Numbered from the stretch's first letter, positions 1 to 9,543 are shown. The stretch: 32,657 nucleotides of DNA from Entamoeba histolytica HM-1:IMSS (GCF_000208925.1 NW_001914880.1:84777-117433); one strand, 5' to 3'. Made by a program: numbers and translations. The notes: generated by a model not told the origin, from the sequence alone.

Positions 1-841
1 AAGCACAACAAGAAATTATTAATCAAAAAGATAAAGAAATTCAAAATGTTAATGCTGAATTAAATCAAATGAAAACAGTCAATACAACAATTACATCTGA
101 ACTTGCTAAAGAACAAACTACCACAAAGACACTTCAGAATGAAATAAACACTGCCTTAAAGATTATTGATGAAATGGAAAAAGAAATAAACACATTTACT
201 ATTTGGATTCCTTTAGAAGAAAGTTTTTTAGGTACGAAAAAACGTATTCAATTAAATCATGGATTGGTAACGGAAGAGTTACATGTTCCTATTCACACAG
301 GAGTCAAAGACAATGAACAAGTGAAGGTTGGAGACTATACATTTACTATTCGAATCTTCCCACACAAATACTGTTGGAGAGAAGGTGATGACTTATATAT
401 CAACATCAAAGGTTGTGAATTTTTCACTCATCCAAGTGGAAGAAAGTTTTCTGTTCTTATGGAAATGCTTAATACAGACAAATATCTTTTAAAAACAAAG
501 GAAAAGGAACATTGGGGGTATAACGAAATCGGTGACTGTTATTTAGTCAAAGAAAGACCAGACAAAACAGTGCCTCTTAGCAACAAAGTTGATGAACTGA
601 AGAAACATTATCTTGAAGACAAAAACATGTTAATGCAAACTATCAAAAAAACTCAAAAAATACTTATCGATAATTCCATCATAAATGATAGTATCCGTGA
701 AACTACGCATAAAACTAAATTACAAAAAGTCAATGATAAAGAAAAACAAGTCAAAGAGAAGGAGGTACAAGTCAATGATAAAGAAAAACAAGTTAATGAG
801 AAGGAGGTACAAGTTAATGATAAAGAAAAACAAGTTAATGA
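1..841 (+). repeat. Left arm of long inverted repeat
   Basis: Read against the complement of 29782-30622, this segment shows no mismatch (base x pairs with base 30623-x). Identity breaks at 842, inside the 21-base repeats, where this copy reads g and the other c. The left limit is set by the window edge, so the arm may be longer. Confidence 0.95.
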
Positions 842-911
842 GAAGGAGGTACAAGTCAATGACAAATTAAAACAAATTAGAGAAATGGTAACAGAAATGA
901 TTGATAAGTGA
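1..911 (+). CDS. Coiled-coil protein with DnaJ-C-like domain, partial copy without membrane anchor
   Basis: The reading frame is open from base 3 of the window, so the 5' end lies outside; the ATG at 69 is internal. The visible product has a short coiled-coil start, then a globular block (bases ~195-560) that resembles the substrate-binding C-terminal domain of Hsp40/DnaJ: LEESFLGTKKRI, then VPIHTGVKDNEQV, then FPHKYCWREGDDLYINI. It ends in seven 7-residue repeats (VNDKEKQ / VNEKEVQ) and a unique tail, REMVTEMIDK. Bases 1-841 match the complement of 29782-30622 exactly as far as I could read, but this copy stops early and lacks the last ~140 residues and transmembrane anchor of the other copy. 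It may be a truncated paralogue, a product of gene conversion, or a pseudogene; decayed retrotransposon sequence begins shortly after it. Function unknown. Confidence 0.75.
   Translation, partial: AQQEIINQKDKEIQNVNAELNQMKTVNTTITSELAKEQTTTKTLQNEINTALKIIDEMEKEINTFTIWIPLEESFLGTKKRIQLNHGLVTEELHVPIHTGVKDNEQVKVGDYTFTIRIFPHKYCWREGDDLYINIKGCEFFTHPSGRKFSVLMEMLNTDKYLLKTKEKEHWGYNEIGDCYLVKERPDKTVPLSNKVDELKKHYLEDKNMLMQTIKKTQKILIDNSIINDSIRETTHKTKLQKVNDKEKQVKEKEVQVNDKEKQVNEKEVQVNDKEKQVNEKEVQVNDKLKQIREMVTEMIDK
729..875 (+). repeat. Tandem 21-base (7-residue) repeats
   Basis: Seven in-frame copies, alternating VNDKEKQ and V(N/K)EKEVQ with a last VNDKLKQ. The seven-residue period fits a coiled-coil heptad. 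The right-hand copy of the gene has six units at the matching place, with a different order at the end, so the array varies between copies. Confidence 0.9.
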
Positions 912-1243
912 AATAAGCTTACAAAATGAAAGAAGTTAATACCAATTACACTTTCTTTTTTGAAAAAAAAAAATATTTTGTTTTATTTTTATTATTGTCC
1001 TATTTGGAGAATATATATTGAGAGGTTTAAAAGTTAAATAAGAGATATATAAAGAAGAAGAAATAAAGAAAAAAAGAGAAGAAGAAAATACAAAGAAATT
1101 AATAATAAGAAAAGAAGAATAGAGAAAGATAAAATACTTATAGTTTAGAATCAAGAAATAGTAAACAGAAGTGAAGGCAAATTCCATAAAAACTAGTTAT
1201 TTATGTTATAGATTTAAAGAAAAAGGAGACATTAATCATAAAC
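912..1243. other. Gene-free AT-rich stretch
   Basis: Purine-rich on the + strand with frequent stops in all frames. No convincing gene. By its position just before the LINE endonuclease-end remnant, it may be more decayed element sequence, but I see no motif that proves this. Confidence 0.4.
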
Positions 1244-1430
1244 ATGACAATAGTAAGAGAGAAGAATATATTTAAAACATTTACAGATAAAATAAATATG
1301 TATATGAATTTACAAGAATATATTAGAAAGATAGAAAGACTAATAAGAGTAATAATCATTCCATTTGTAATAACAATAGGAGGATTGATTAATAAAGAAA
1401 GAGTTAGATTGTTAAGAAATGAATTATAAT
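1244..1430 (+). mobile_element. LINE ORF2 C-terminal remnant
   Basis: A short open stretch reads DKINMYMNLQEYIRK, then a segment with IIIPFVITIGGLINKE. This resembles the end of the restriction-like endonuclease region of R2/R4-type non-LTR retrotransposons, where a K..KY..L..EI helix is followed by a ..V.(V/I)(I/P)P.VI...G strand. Entamoeba LINEs belong to this group (family knowledge). No intact upstream domain is present, so this is a fragment of a dead copy in + orientation. It precedes a second remnant (2075-3830) carrying an earlier part of the same kind of ORF, which implies two separate insertions or a rearranged one. Confidence 0.5.
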
Positions 1431-2074
1431 TACATTTGAAATAATGGTAAAAGATATTGTAATAACAAATATGAAAGATATTATGAAACATTGGGGTGAA
1501 TAATATTGAGAATTACAGAGATGTAGAAGAATAAGAAGAAGTAGATTCTACGAAAGATGAAGGATTGGAAGAAGTTCTCACTTGAACAATAGGTTAGAAT
1601 CATTAATCATTAATTTATTATTTATTTAGATGCATCATTTGTTATTTCTTGTTTATTATTGTTTGTTATATATTTTATTCATATTCTTTTTTATTTTATG
1701 TTGTGTTATTCTTATTTATCTTTCTTATTGTGTTTTGAATATTAACGATTAAATAGAGAATAAGAATGAATAAACAATAAATAAATATGTTGATATATTT
1801 TATCATTTCTTTATTTGTTTACTATTCTTATTTCTATTATCATATTCATTTTATTCATAATGAATTAATTCAATGTTTTGATACAAATAAAATGTTTATT
1901 CATTTCATTTTATTATAGATCCTTTTCCAATAAAAGAAATACATCAAATTTTAATGCAATAGTTATTGTGTAATATCAATGCATATTGTAAAGAAAAGCA
2001 AACAAGAAATAGAAATTCAACGTCATATAAAAGAATGAATGTCAATATCAATAAATTTCATCATAACAATATTG
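1431..2074. other. AT-rich gene-free stretch, possible LINE 3' region
   Basis: No open frame of note. Composition changes near 1610 from purine-rich to T-rich, which may mark the end of the first decayed element. I recognise no SINE, tRNA or other RNA gene here. Confidence 0.35.
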
Positions 2075-3830
2075 TTAAATGAAATACCAAGGAAAATGGA
2101 TTAGAAGACGAAAGACACAAAGAAGAACAAAGAACGAATAAGAAACAATGTAAATACAATAATAATAAGAAAGATTATACAAATAACAAATATAAATGAT
2201 TAACAATAAATGATAAACAAGAAAGAATAAAAAGAATAACAAGTGAATGGAATAAAGGGAAGTATGAAGAAATACATAAGAAGTAAGAAGATAAAAGAAA
2301 AATATATTATGACATTCTTTAAGAAATATATTCAATAAAAAAGAATAAGATAATTGAAAAAACTAAAGAAGAGTTTAGAGAAGAAAAAACAAAAGACATT
2401 GAAGAAGAAGACATTAAAATAATTGAAGAAGAAATTAAAAACAAAACGCAAATAAAGAAATGAATGAAATATGTAAAATTGCAAGAATAATAAATAACAA
2501 ACAAAGTACAATGAAAATACAAGAATAAATACAACAAAAGAAAGAAACAGAAAATTTTAATTGAAGTGTTGTATTGTTTTGCAATTAATTGGTTGAATAA
2601 GAAATTATATAAGAAATTAAGATGGGAACAAATAGAAAGTATAATAAAAATGATAAACATTAATGTCAATAATGAAAATGAATATATTAAATATATTAAA
2701 ATGTCACATAAAATAAAAGAAAGCACTAAACAATACATTAAAGTGAAAATAAATGATATAATAGAAGGAAGAGTAGAGTGTAATTCAATAATAAAAAACA
2801 TCATATTAAAGAATAACTCTACAGAAATTGATGAAGAATATCTTAACACTCTCATCAATAAAATAAAAGAAATGAAAGTAGAAAAATGTTCAAACATTAA
2901 TTACTACTGGAAAAGAAAAGAGGTTGACCGATTAATAATGGAAATTAATAATAGATGGATATGGTCAGGAAGCAGAATGCAGGATCTGCAAGATGATATG
3001 AATATTTCAATGATTATGCACCTCTATCTCCAAAATAAAATAATAAGAGACAAATTTGATGAAATAAAAGAAATCCTAAAGAAAATCAATAGACTAGAAG
3101 ATTTGGTCAATGAAATTGTACAGAATAAAGTGCAACATGAAATTAAATGAACATGATGAAGAAGGAATAAAAGTCAAAGCACTAGAAAGAATAAAGTACC
3201 TAAAATATATGATGACAATGATTAAAGAAAGAATTAAATTTAATAAAGATGAAATAATCAGAATCAATACAAATAAAATCATGATTGATTCTAATAAGAA
3301 AATTAGAATAAGGAAGACCCAAAAAATGAAATATACCCAAATAACGATATTACTTTAGAATATTGGAAATCGTTATATGAAACACAAGTGATATTAAATA
3401 AAGAGAATTTGAAAATAAAACAAATCACATCGTGGAATGAAAGATATAGAAATTATGATAGTGTCATTATAACATTAAATGAATTAAATTTAAGTATAAT
3501 GAGAATAAGTAACTGGAAAGCACCATGAATAGACATTATACAATTTCAATAAAAGAAAAAATACAAAGATAAAATATAAGTAATAAACAAAAAGAATAAA
3601 AGTAATATAATAAATGATATGATTAATGTGTGCCACAATAATAATTGAGATAATTGAATAAAAGAAATGATTAAAAAGAAATAAAGAATAAAGAAAATAG
3701 AAAATTAATACCAGCAGTAATTTGAAATAATTGAATACAAATTTGAAATAGATAATATTAAAGAAGTTAAAAAAAACAATATCGCTAGAAGTATAAAAGA
3801 TGTAATTGAGTATAAACTTTATCATATATA
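2075..3830 (+). mobile_element. Decayed non-LTR retrotransposon (LINE), part before and at start of reverse transcriptase
   Basis: The + strand is a patchwork of open stretches broken by stops and frameshifts. The longest is 2566-3150 (about 194 codons, starting at an ATG but with no recognised domain of its own). The telling part is the frame at 3304-3525: DITLEYWKSLYET, later LNELNLSIMRISNWKAP, then a TGA at 3526-3528 followed in frame by IDIIQ. Replacing that stop by Gly gives the W-KAPG-ID opening motif of non-LTR reverse transcriptases. Before it, a frameshift near 3310 separates another lysine-rich stretch (3110-3310). After it the frame is full of stops and no catalytic (Y/F)xDD box can be read. 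Long minus-strand frames here are composition shadows. Confidence 0.6.
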
Positions 3831-4144
3831 AACATGTACAGTAAAGCTGCTAGAAGAAAGACCATAGATGAGATTAGTCTCAGTTGATCCAGTAACAATC
3901 AAACCCAATTCTATTAATACTTAATTATTTGTTTTATTACAACATCTTTTATTTTTTGATGTATTTAAAGCAAGAATTTAGATTTAATTTTTTGAATTTT
4001 CTTATATATTAAAAAACTATTAAAAATGCAGAAAATGAATATATGAAAAGTTAAGTTTTTTGTAATATTAATGAAGTTATTTGACTTTATTTAGAAGAAA
4101 GTTCAAAAAACTTGATATGTGGAGTTATTTGAATATATTTATTG
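3831..4144. other. Intergenic region between LINE remnant and alkylsulfatase
   Basis: Bases 3841-3905 are richer in G and C than the surroundings and contain a small hairpin (GAGATTAGTCTC, 3870-3881). A GTATTTAAAG sequence at 3961 matches the Entamoeba TATA-like element, but the next ATGs (4026, 4036, 4071) open only tiny frames, so its use is uncertain. Confidence 0.4.
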
Positions 4145-4179
4145 GAACTATTTCAAAAAACTCCTCATTCATTAAAAAA
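4145..4179 (+). promoter_or_regulatory. Putative core promoter of alkylsulfatase gene (GAACT plus start-proximal region)
   Basis: A GAACT motif (4145-4149) lies 31 bases before the ATG at 4180, followed by a CTCATTCATT stretch next to the ATG. Entamoeba genes typically have a GAAC element, an initiator and a very short 5' leader. This supports 4180 over 4117 as the start. Confidence 0.4.
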
Positions 4180-6039
4180 ATGGCTTCTCAATTTACAATA
4201 GAAACAAACAAAAAGTTTCTTCAAGAATATGACATTTCTAAAGAAGAGGAGTATTTGGATGCATTTAGAGGATATTTTGCAAATTTAAATGGTGTTAAAA
4301 CCCAAATGAAATTTGAAGATATTATTAAGTCAAGGAAAAGCATTGCTGAGATTAATAGAGAATGTCCAGACACGGTTAATCCTTCATTCTGGAAGAAGTC
4401 ATTTATAGACAAACTAGAGGGAGTTTATGAAGTTATTCCTAACAAATTATACCAAGTACGTGCAGAATCTCTTGATATTGCAAATTTAACTGCTTTAAAA
4501 GGACAAACTGGATGGATTATCATAGACTGTATGTCAACTATAGATTCTTCAAATAAAGCATTTGAATTAATAAAATCTACTGTAGAAGACCTTCCTGTAT
4601 CTGCTGTTGTTATAACCCATTCACACTTTGACCACTTTGGAGGATATGATGCAGTAGCAACACATGACACTCCTTTGTATATTCCAGAAACTTTTTATGA
4701 ATCATTATTTGACGAAAGTATATTTGCTGGAAGTGCTATGTCAAGAAGAGCAGAATATATGTATGGAACACGCCTTAATGAATCAAAGACAAAGTCAAGT
4801 GGAAATGGATTAAATCCAAATCAAAAGAAGAGTGTTTCAATACCATACTCGTCTCATACAATAATTATCAAAAAAGATAGTACTTATATAATTGATGGAA
4901 TTACTTTTGACTTTATTCCTACTCCTAACACAGAAGCACCTGCAAATATGATGTTCTACTTACCTGAATTTCATGCACTTTGTTGTGCCGATAATATGCC
5001 ACAAACTATGCACAATTTACTAACTCCAAGAGGAGCTAAAGTTAGAAGTGGAAAAGTTTGGAGTCAATACATAGATAATACCATTGTAAAGTATGGCAAA
5101 GATGTTCAAATTCATTTTGCTTGTCATAACTGGCCTTTATATGGAAATGAAAAAATTGTTAAATATTGGAAAACAAACAGAGATTTGTATAAATACATTC
5201 ATGACCAAACCCTTCGTTATGCTAATCTTGGATATTCACCAAATGAAATAGCTCAATTAGTCAAACTACCACCATCCTTAGCAAACAAGTTTTGTTGCAG
5301 AGAATTTTATGGTGTTTTATCATTTAATATTAAATCCCAATACCAATTATATCTTGGATGGTATGATGGTAATCCTGCGCATTTAAATGAACTTCCTCCA
5401 AAAGAACAAGCAAGAAAATATGTCCAATGCTTTGGAGGAGAAGAAAAAGCTTTCCTGATTGGTAAAGAGGCATTTGATAATGGAGACTATAACTGGGCTG
5501 TAACTGTGTTAAATCATTTAGTTTTCTGTAACCCCAAAAACCTTCGTGCTAGAAATTTACTTGCTCAAACATATGACCAATTAAGTTATGTTCAAGAGTC
5601 ATTAGCATTTAAATATAGTTATTCCACTGGTGCAATGGAACTAAGAGAAAGTTTTTATCAAAAGCCATTAAATCCTGCAGTTGATATTGACTCATTACCA
5701 CTTTATTCTTTTGTTAATCTTCTTTCTGTATCAATAAATTCAGAATTACTTGAAGGTATTGAAGGGGAGATTAAACTGATCACAACTCATCCAGAAGAGT
5801 GTATTACATTAATTATAAGTAATTGTGTTTTACATTCTAGAACAATACCTTCAGAGTCTAAGTTTTTTATAAAGATAGAAAGAATATTGTTAGTAAAGTT
5901 ATTTACTAAAGAAATTAAATTGAATAAATTAATAGAAGGCAAAAATATTGAAACTAATTGTGCTGATTTGATAATGCAGATAATTGATGCTGTAGATCTT
6001 TCAAGGAATCGTTATTCTATTATTGAACCGAAGAACTAA
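4180..6039 (+). CDS. SdsA/YjcS-type alkylsulfatase (metallo-beta-lactamase fold)
   Basis: Predicted 619 residues. Hydrolyses sulfate esters of primary alkyl alcohols in the bacterial family. Visible in order: an N-terminal stretch with EEYLDAFRGYFA, matching the region just after the secretion signal of the bacterial enzyme; the zinc motif THSHFDHFGGYD (H147, H149, D151, H152); TEAPANM (E252); CCADNMPQTMHN (D271); CHNWPLYG (H316); then the dimerisation region (KYVQCFGG) and a C-terminal lipid-transfer-like (SCP2) part. Length fits the family. D271 stands where bacterial enzymes usually carry Glu. The frame is open upstream to a TTG at 4081 and an ATG at 4117; I prefer 4180 because of the promoter-like sequence and the alignment start. 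No signal peptide from 4180, so probably cytosolic. Probably acquired from bacteria (inference). Confidence 0.9.
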   Translation: MASQFTIETNKKFLQEYDISKEEEYLDAFRGYFANLNGVKTQMKFEDIIKSRKSIAEINRECPDTVNPSFWKKSFIDKLEGVYEVIPNKLYQVRAESLDIANLTALKGQTGWIIIDCMSTIDSSNKAFELIKSTVEDLPVSAVVITHSHFDHFGGYDAVATHDTPLYIPETFYESLFDESIFAGSAMSRRAEYMYGTRLNESKTKSSGNGLNPNQKKSVSIPYSSHTIIIKKDSTYIIDGITFDFIPTPNTEAPANMMFYLPEFHALCCADNMPQTMHNLLTPRGAKVRSGKVWSQYIDNTIVKYGKDVQIHFACHNWPLYGNEKIVKYWKTNRDLYKYIHDQTLRYANLGYSPNEIAQLVKLPPSLANKFCCREFYGVLSFNIKSQYQLYLGWYDGNPAHLNELPPKEQARKYVQCFGGEEKAFLIGKEAFDNGDYNWAVTVLNHLVFCNPKNLRARNLLAQTYDQLSYVQESLAFKYSYSTGAMELRESFYQKPLNPAVDIDSLPLYSFVNLLSVSINSELLEGIEGEIKLITTHPEECITLIISNCVLHSRTIPSESKFFIKIERILLVKLFTKEIKLNKLIEGKNIETNCADLIMQIIDAVDLSRNRYSIIEPKN

Positions 6040-6251
6040 TTCAATATTTTGTTTCAATTATTTTAATAATTATTGCAACAGATTGTAAAGCATTTGAAAT
6101 TCAATAGAATATCTTTCAGATTTTTGGTTATTTTCGAAGTGCCGAAATTCTATTCGTTAGATACATTCCTATAGAAACCCTATTATTCTAAATTCTATTT
6201 CAGTAAAATCCTTATACTTCTTTCATTTAGATTTGGTATAGCTTATTCTTA

Positions 6252-7322
6252 ATGCCACGAGAAAAGCCAAGAGCAGATGAAATAGCTATTGAAATGATGT
6301 CAGTATGTGAAGATGAAACAGAGGTTGAACAAGATCCAAGAGAATTATATGAAGAAGAAATGAAAGAACAGCAGCAGATAGATTGTAGTAAACAACAAAA
6401 AGAAGTTGTTGCTATAGAAGAGTTAGAGAAGAGAAATATTAATAAACATTTTTTCTCAATTCAACCAAACACTCAAATTCCAGTTATATCTTCAAATTAT
6501 ATAGCTCCTGTAGATACTTCAAGATTACTTGTGTTAATTGGAAAAACTAAAGCAACATATCCAATAATGAAAATGTTTTCTTTATCAGTGCTTGCAGGTA
6601 TGCTTCTTTCTGTTGGAGGATTACTTTCTATTACTATTGGAAAAGGAATTCCATCATCTGACATTGGTATTCAAAAAATAGTTTTTGGATTTTTTAATAG
6701 TGTTGGTCTCAATCTTGTTGTACTTTGTGGTGGAGAACTTTTCACTTCTAATTGTGCTTTTCTTATTCCTGGATTTATGGAAGGGGCATATTCTAGATGG
6801 TTATTTTTCAAGACTCATTTTGTTGTCTATTTTGGCAATCTAGTTGGTTCTATCTTTGTTTCTACTTATTTTGGAAAGCTTCTTGGATCATTTGAATCTC
6901 CAATGTATCTTAGTGCAGTAAAACAGATTGGAGAAACTAAGGTAGCAATGAATTGGGGAAGAGCATTATTAAGTGGTATAGGTTGTAATTGGCTTGTATG
7001 TTGCGCAGTTTATTTCTCTGCAAGTGCAAAAGACCTTTTATCCAAGTTAGTTGTGATTTCATTCTTAGTGTTAACATTTGCTAGTCTTGAATTTGAGAAC
7101 TGTGTTGGAAACATGTTTTTATTATCTCTCAGCCATATGTATGGTGGTAATTTTACCCTAGGTCAATGGATATTAAATAATCTTATTCCAGTTTCAATTG
7201 GAAACTTTATAGGTGGCACTTTCCTGCTAGGAATACCTTTATGGTATGTTCATGTATCAAATGTTTATAATATTCCATTTCTTGATCCACTTTATCAACA
7301 ATCACAAGCTAAAACACAATAA
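6252..7322 (+). CDS. Formate/nitrite transporter (FNT) family channel
   Basis: Predicted 356 residues. FNT proteins are pentameric membrane channels for small monocarboxylates (formate, nitrite, acetate, lactate) or hydrosulfide. The first ~85 residues are hydrophilic and acidic (likely cytosolic), then six hydrophobic segments follow. Family motifs: CGGELFTSNCAFL (canonical G-ELFTGN), KTHFVVYFGNLVGS, GIGCNWLVCCAVY, and LEFENCVGNMF. The last aligns with the canonical FEHS-ANMF block, so the central pore His is Asn here (N283). In an anaerobe that excretes acetate, an acid-export role is plausible but not shown. Intronless; no upstream in-frame ATG was preferred over 6252. Confidence 0.93.
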   Translation: MPREKPRADEIAIEMMSVCEDETEVEQDPRELYEEEMKEQQQIDCSKQQKEVVAIEELEKRNINKHFFSIQPNTQIPVISSNYIAPVDTSRLLVLIGKTKATYPIMKMFSLSVLAGMLLSVGGLLSITIGKGIPSSDIGIQKIVFGFFNSVGLNLVVLCGGELFTSNCAFLIPGFMEGAYSRWLFFKTHFVVYFGNLVGSIFVSTYFGKLLGSFESPMYLSAVKQIGETKVAMNWGRALLSGIGCNWLVCCAVYFSASAKDLLSKLVVISFLVLTFASLEFENCVGNMFLLSLSHMYGGNFTLGQWILNNLIPVSIGNFIGGTFLLGIPLWYVHVSNVYNIPFLDPLYQQSQAKTQ

Positions 7323-7683
7323 TTCCATTGTCTTTTCTCTTTCATTCTAAAAGTTTGATATATATAACGTAAATTGTTTATTTAGAGTAATAATCTAAAA
7401 GAATTTCATAAAAACAAGATTTGCTCTATTTTTATACTTCATTGAAATGACACGTGTCGATTCATATCTTCTGAAATTCATCATTATCAATAATAAACCA
7501 AATTAATAATAATTTATAATAAAATTGTTGATGTGGAAACAAAACAGAAAAAAAAATCTATCAAACAAAGAGAAAAAAAGAGGCGAAAAAGAATCTTCTT
7601 AAGAATAATGAGATTAGAGTTTTGCGTAGTGAGAACTTGAAATAAAAAGGTGAAAGAAATAATCTTAAAAAGGTAAAAAAAAT

Positions 7684-9543
7684 ATGGCTGATAGTGAGTT
7701 AGTTGCTCAATGGGAAAAAGTACAAATTAAGACCTTTACTAAATGGGTCAATATGCATCTTGCAAAAAAAGGAAGAAAAATTAATGATGTTACTACTGAC
7801 TTTAAGAATGGAGTAGAGTTATGTGCACTTTTAGAAATTATTGGAGAAACAACTATTAAATGTGTTACTAATCCAAAAATGAGAATTCAAATGACAGAAA
7901 ATTTGGATAAAGCATTAAGATTTATTCAATCAAGAGATGTTAAATTAACAGGTATTGGACCAACTGATATTGTTGATGGAAATGTTAAATTAACACTTGG
8001 ACTTGTTTGGACACTTATTTTAAGATTTGCTATTTCAGAACTTTCAGCAGAAGGATTAAGTGCTAAACAAGGATTATTATTATGGTGTCAAAAGAAATGT
8101 GAACCATATCCAGTTAAAGTAGAAAACTTTTCAGAATCATTTAAGGATGGAAAAGTTTTCTGTGCTCTTATTCATAGACATAGACCAGATTTATTAGATT
8201 GGGAAACAGTTGGAGAAGATGATAGAGCTAATTTAGAAAAAGCATTTGATGTTGCAGAAAAAGAACTTGGTATTCCAAAATTACTTGATGTTGATGATAT
8301 TGTTAATATGCCAAGACCAGATGAAAGATCAGTTATGACATACGTTGCTGCTTTATATAAAGTATTCAGTTCAAATGATCAAGTAGAAAAAGCTGGTAAA
8401 AGAGCTGGTAATTTCCTTGATTTCCTTAGAGCTACAGAAGGTATGGTTCATGATTATGAACAAAGAGCACAAGCACTTAAAGAAAATATTGAAGCAGCTA
8501 TTAATAAAATGAATGGAGTTGAACCATCAGATGAATATCATCAAGTCAAAGAACAAATTAATGAAACTAAAAATTATAGAAAAGGAGATAAAAGAGCCTT
8601 TATTAAAGAACAAGGTGATCTTGCTACATTATTTGGTCAAATTAATTCAAAATTAAGAGGAATGAAAAGACCAGTTTATGTTGCACCAGAAGGACTTGAT
8701 CCAAAGAGTCTTGAAGGATATATTGCAAATATTTCAGAAGCTGAAAGAGCATTAAGATCTAAATTAAATACTGCTATGAGAAATTGTCTTATTGCACTTA
8801 GAAAAGCATTTGCAGATCCAGCTAATGCAACTGATGCAAAGATTAATGAATATAGAACATTTGTTACAGATGAGACAAGTGAAGCCCCATTAGAAGAACA
8901 AGTAGCTACATTAAAAGCAAAATTAGAAGAATTAAAACAAGTTGAAGCACAACTTCCACCAATTGAAGAAGCAGAAAAGGCATGTGAAGATGCTAATATT
9001 GAAGATAATGAATATACTGATGTATCATTTGATGATCTTCAATTTAATTATGAACAAACAGTTTCTATGTTTGAAAAGAAGATTGTTTATATTGAAGCCC
9101 AAATTAATGAAGCATCTAGTGGAGTTACTGCTGAACAAATGCAAGAATTCAAACAAAGCTTTGATGCATTTGATGGAAATCATGATGGAATTCTTGATAA
9201 ACTTGAATTTAGATCATGCTTAAGTTCAATGGGATTAATTGATATTGATTTCACTGGAGGAGAAGATGCACAATATGATGCTATTTATAATAATGTTACA
9301 AAAGGAGAAAATGGTGTTTCATTTGATAATTATGTCCAATACATGAAAGAAAAGAACGATGAAAATCCATCACCAGAACAACTTAATGAAATCTTCTCTA
9401 CTATTGCTGCTGGTAAAGATAGTATTACTGAAACTGATATGCAAAAAGCTGGTATGAGTGCTGAACAAATTGAATATGTTAAAGCTAATCTTCCACAAAA
9501 AGGTGATGGATATGATTATGCTGCTTGGGTTAAGACTAATTAA
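7684..9543 (+). CDS. Alpha-actinin, short-rod form
   Basis: Predicted 619 residues. An actin-crosslinking protein. Two calponin-homology domains form the actin-binding head (about residues 8-115, KTFTKWVNMHLAKKGRKI; and 125-230, KQGLLLWCQKKC). A short rod of about 240 residues follows, far shorter than the four-repeat rod of animals, as known for Entamoeba alpha-actinins. The C-terminal calmodulin-like part has one canonical EF-hand loop (residues 497-508, DGNHDGILDKLE: ligands D, N, D, D and final E), suggesting calcium control; the following EF hands look degenerate (TKGENGVSFDNY). Codon use is strongly biased to A/T-ending preferred codons, as for an abundant protein. A GAACT lies at 7633-7637. 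Confidence 0.97.
   Translation: MADSELVAQWEKVQIKTFTKWVNMHLAKKGRKINDVTTDFKNGVELCALLEIIGETTIKCVTNPKMRIQMTENLDKALRFIQSRDVKLTGIGPTDIVDGNVKLTLGLVWTLILRFAISELSAEGLSAKQGLLLWCQKKCEPYPVKVENFSESFKDGKVFCALIHRHRPDLLDWETVGEDDRANLEKAFDVAEKELGIPKLLDVDDIVNMPRPDERSVMTYVAALYKVFSSNDQVEKAGKRAGNFLDFLRATEGMVHDYEQRAQALKENIEAAINKMNGVEPSDEYHQVKEQINETKNYRKGDKRAFIKEQGDLATLFGQINSKLRGMKRPVYVAPEGLDPKSLEGYIANISEAERALRSKLNTAMRNCLIALRKAFADPANATDAKINEYRTFVTDETSEAPLEEQVATLKAKLEELKQVEAQLPPIEEAEKACEDANIEDNEYTDVSFDDLQFNYEQTVSMFEKKIVYIEAQINEASSGVTAEQMQEFKQSFDAFDGNHDGILDKLEFRSCLSSMGLIDIDFTGGEDAQYDAIYNNVTKGENGVSFDNYVQYMKEKNDENPSPEQLNEIFSTIAAGKDSITETDMQKAGMSAEQIEYVKANLPQKGDGYDYAAWVKTN

Noticed and set aside
653..865. Minus-strand frame of repeated SLTCTSF units (and its twin on + at 29779-29970)
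   Set aside because: Antisense of the heptad repeats in the coiled-coil genes; a 21-base repeat free of stops in one frame is open on both strands by chance.
2319..2897. 192-codon hydrophobic minus-strand frame
   Set aside because: Shadow of purine-rich LINE remnant; composed of Ile, Phe, Leu and Ser from AT-rich antisense and with no family motif.
4081..4179. N-terminal extension of the alkylsulfatase (TTG 4081 or ATG 4117)
   Set aside because: No family similarity in the extension, and a GAACT element lies within it; ATG 4180 fits the alignment.
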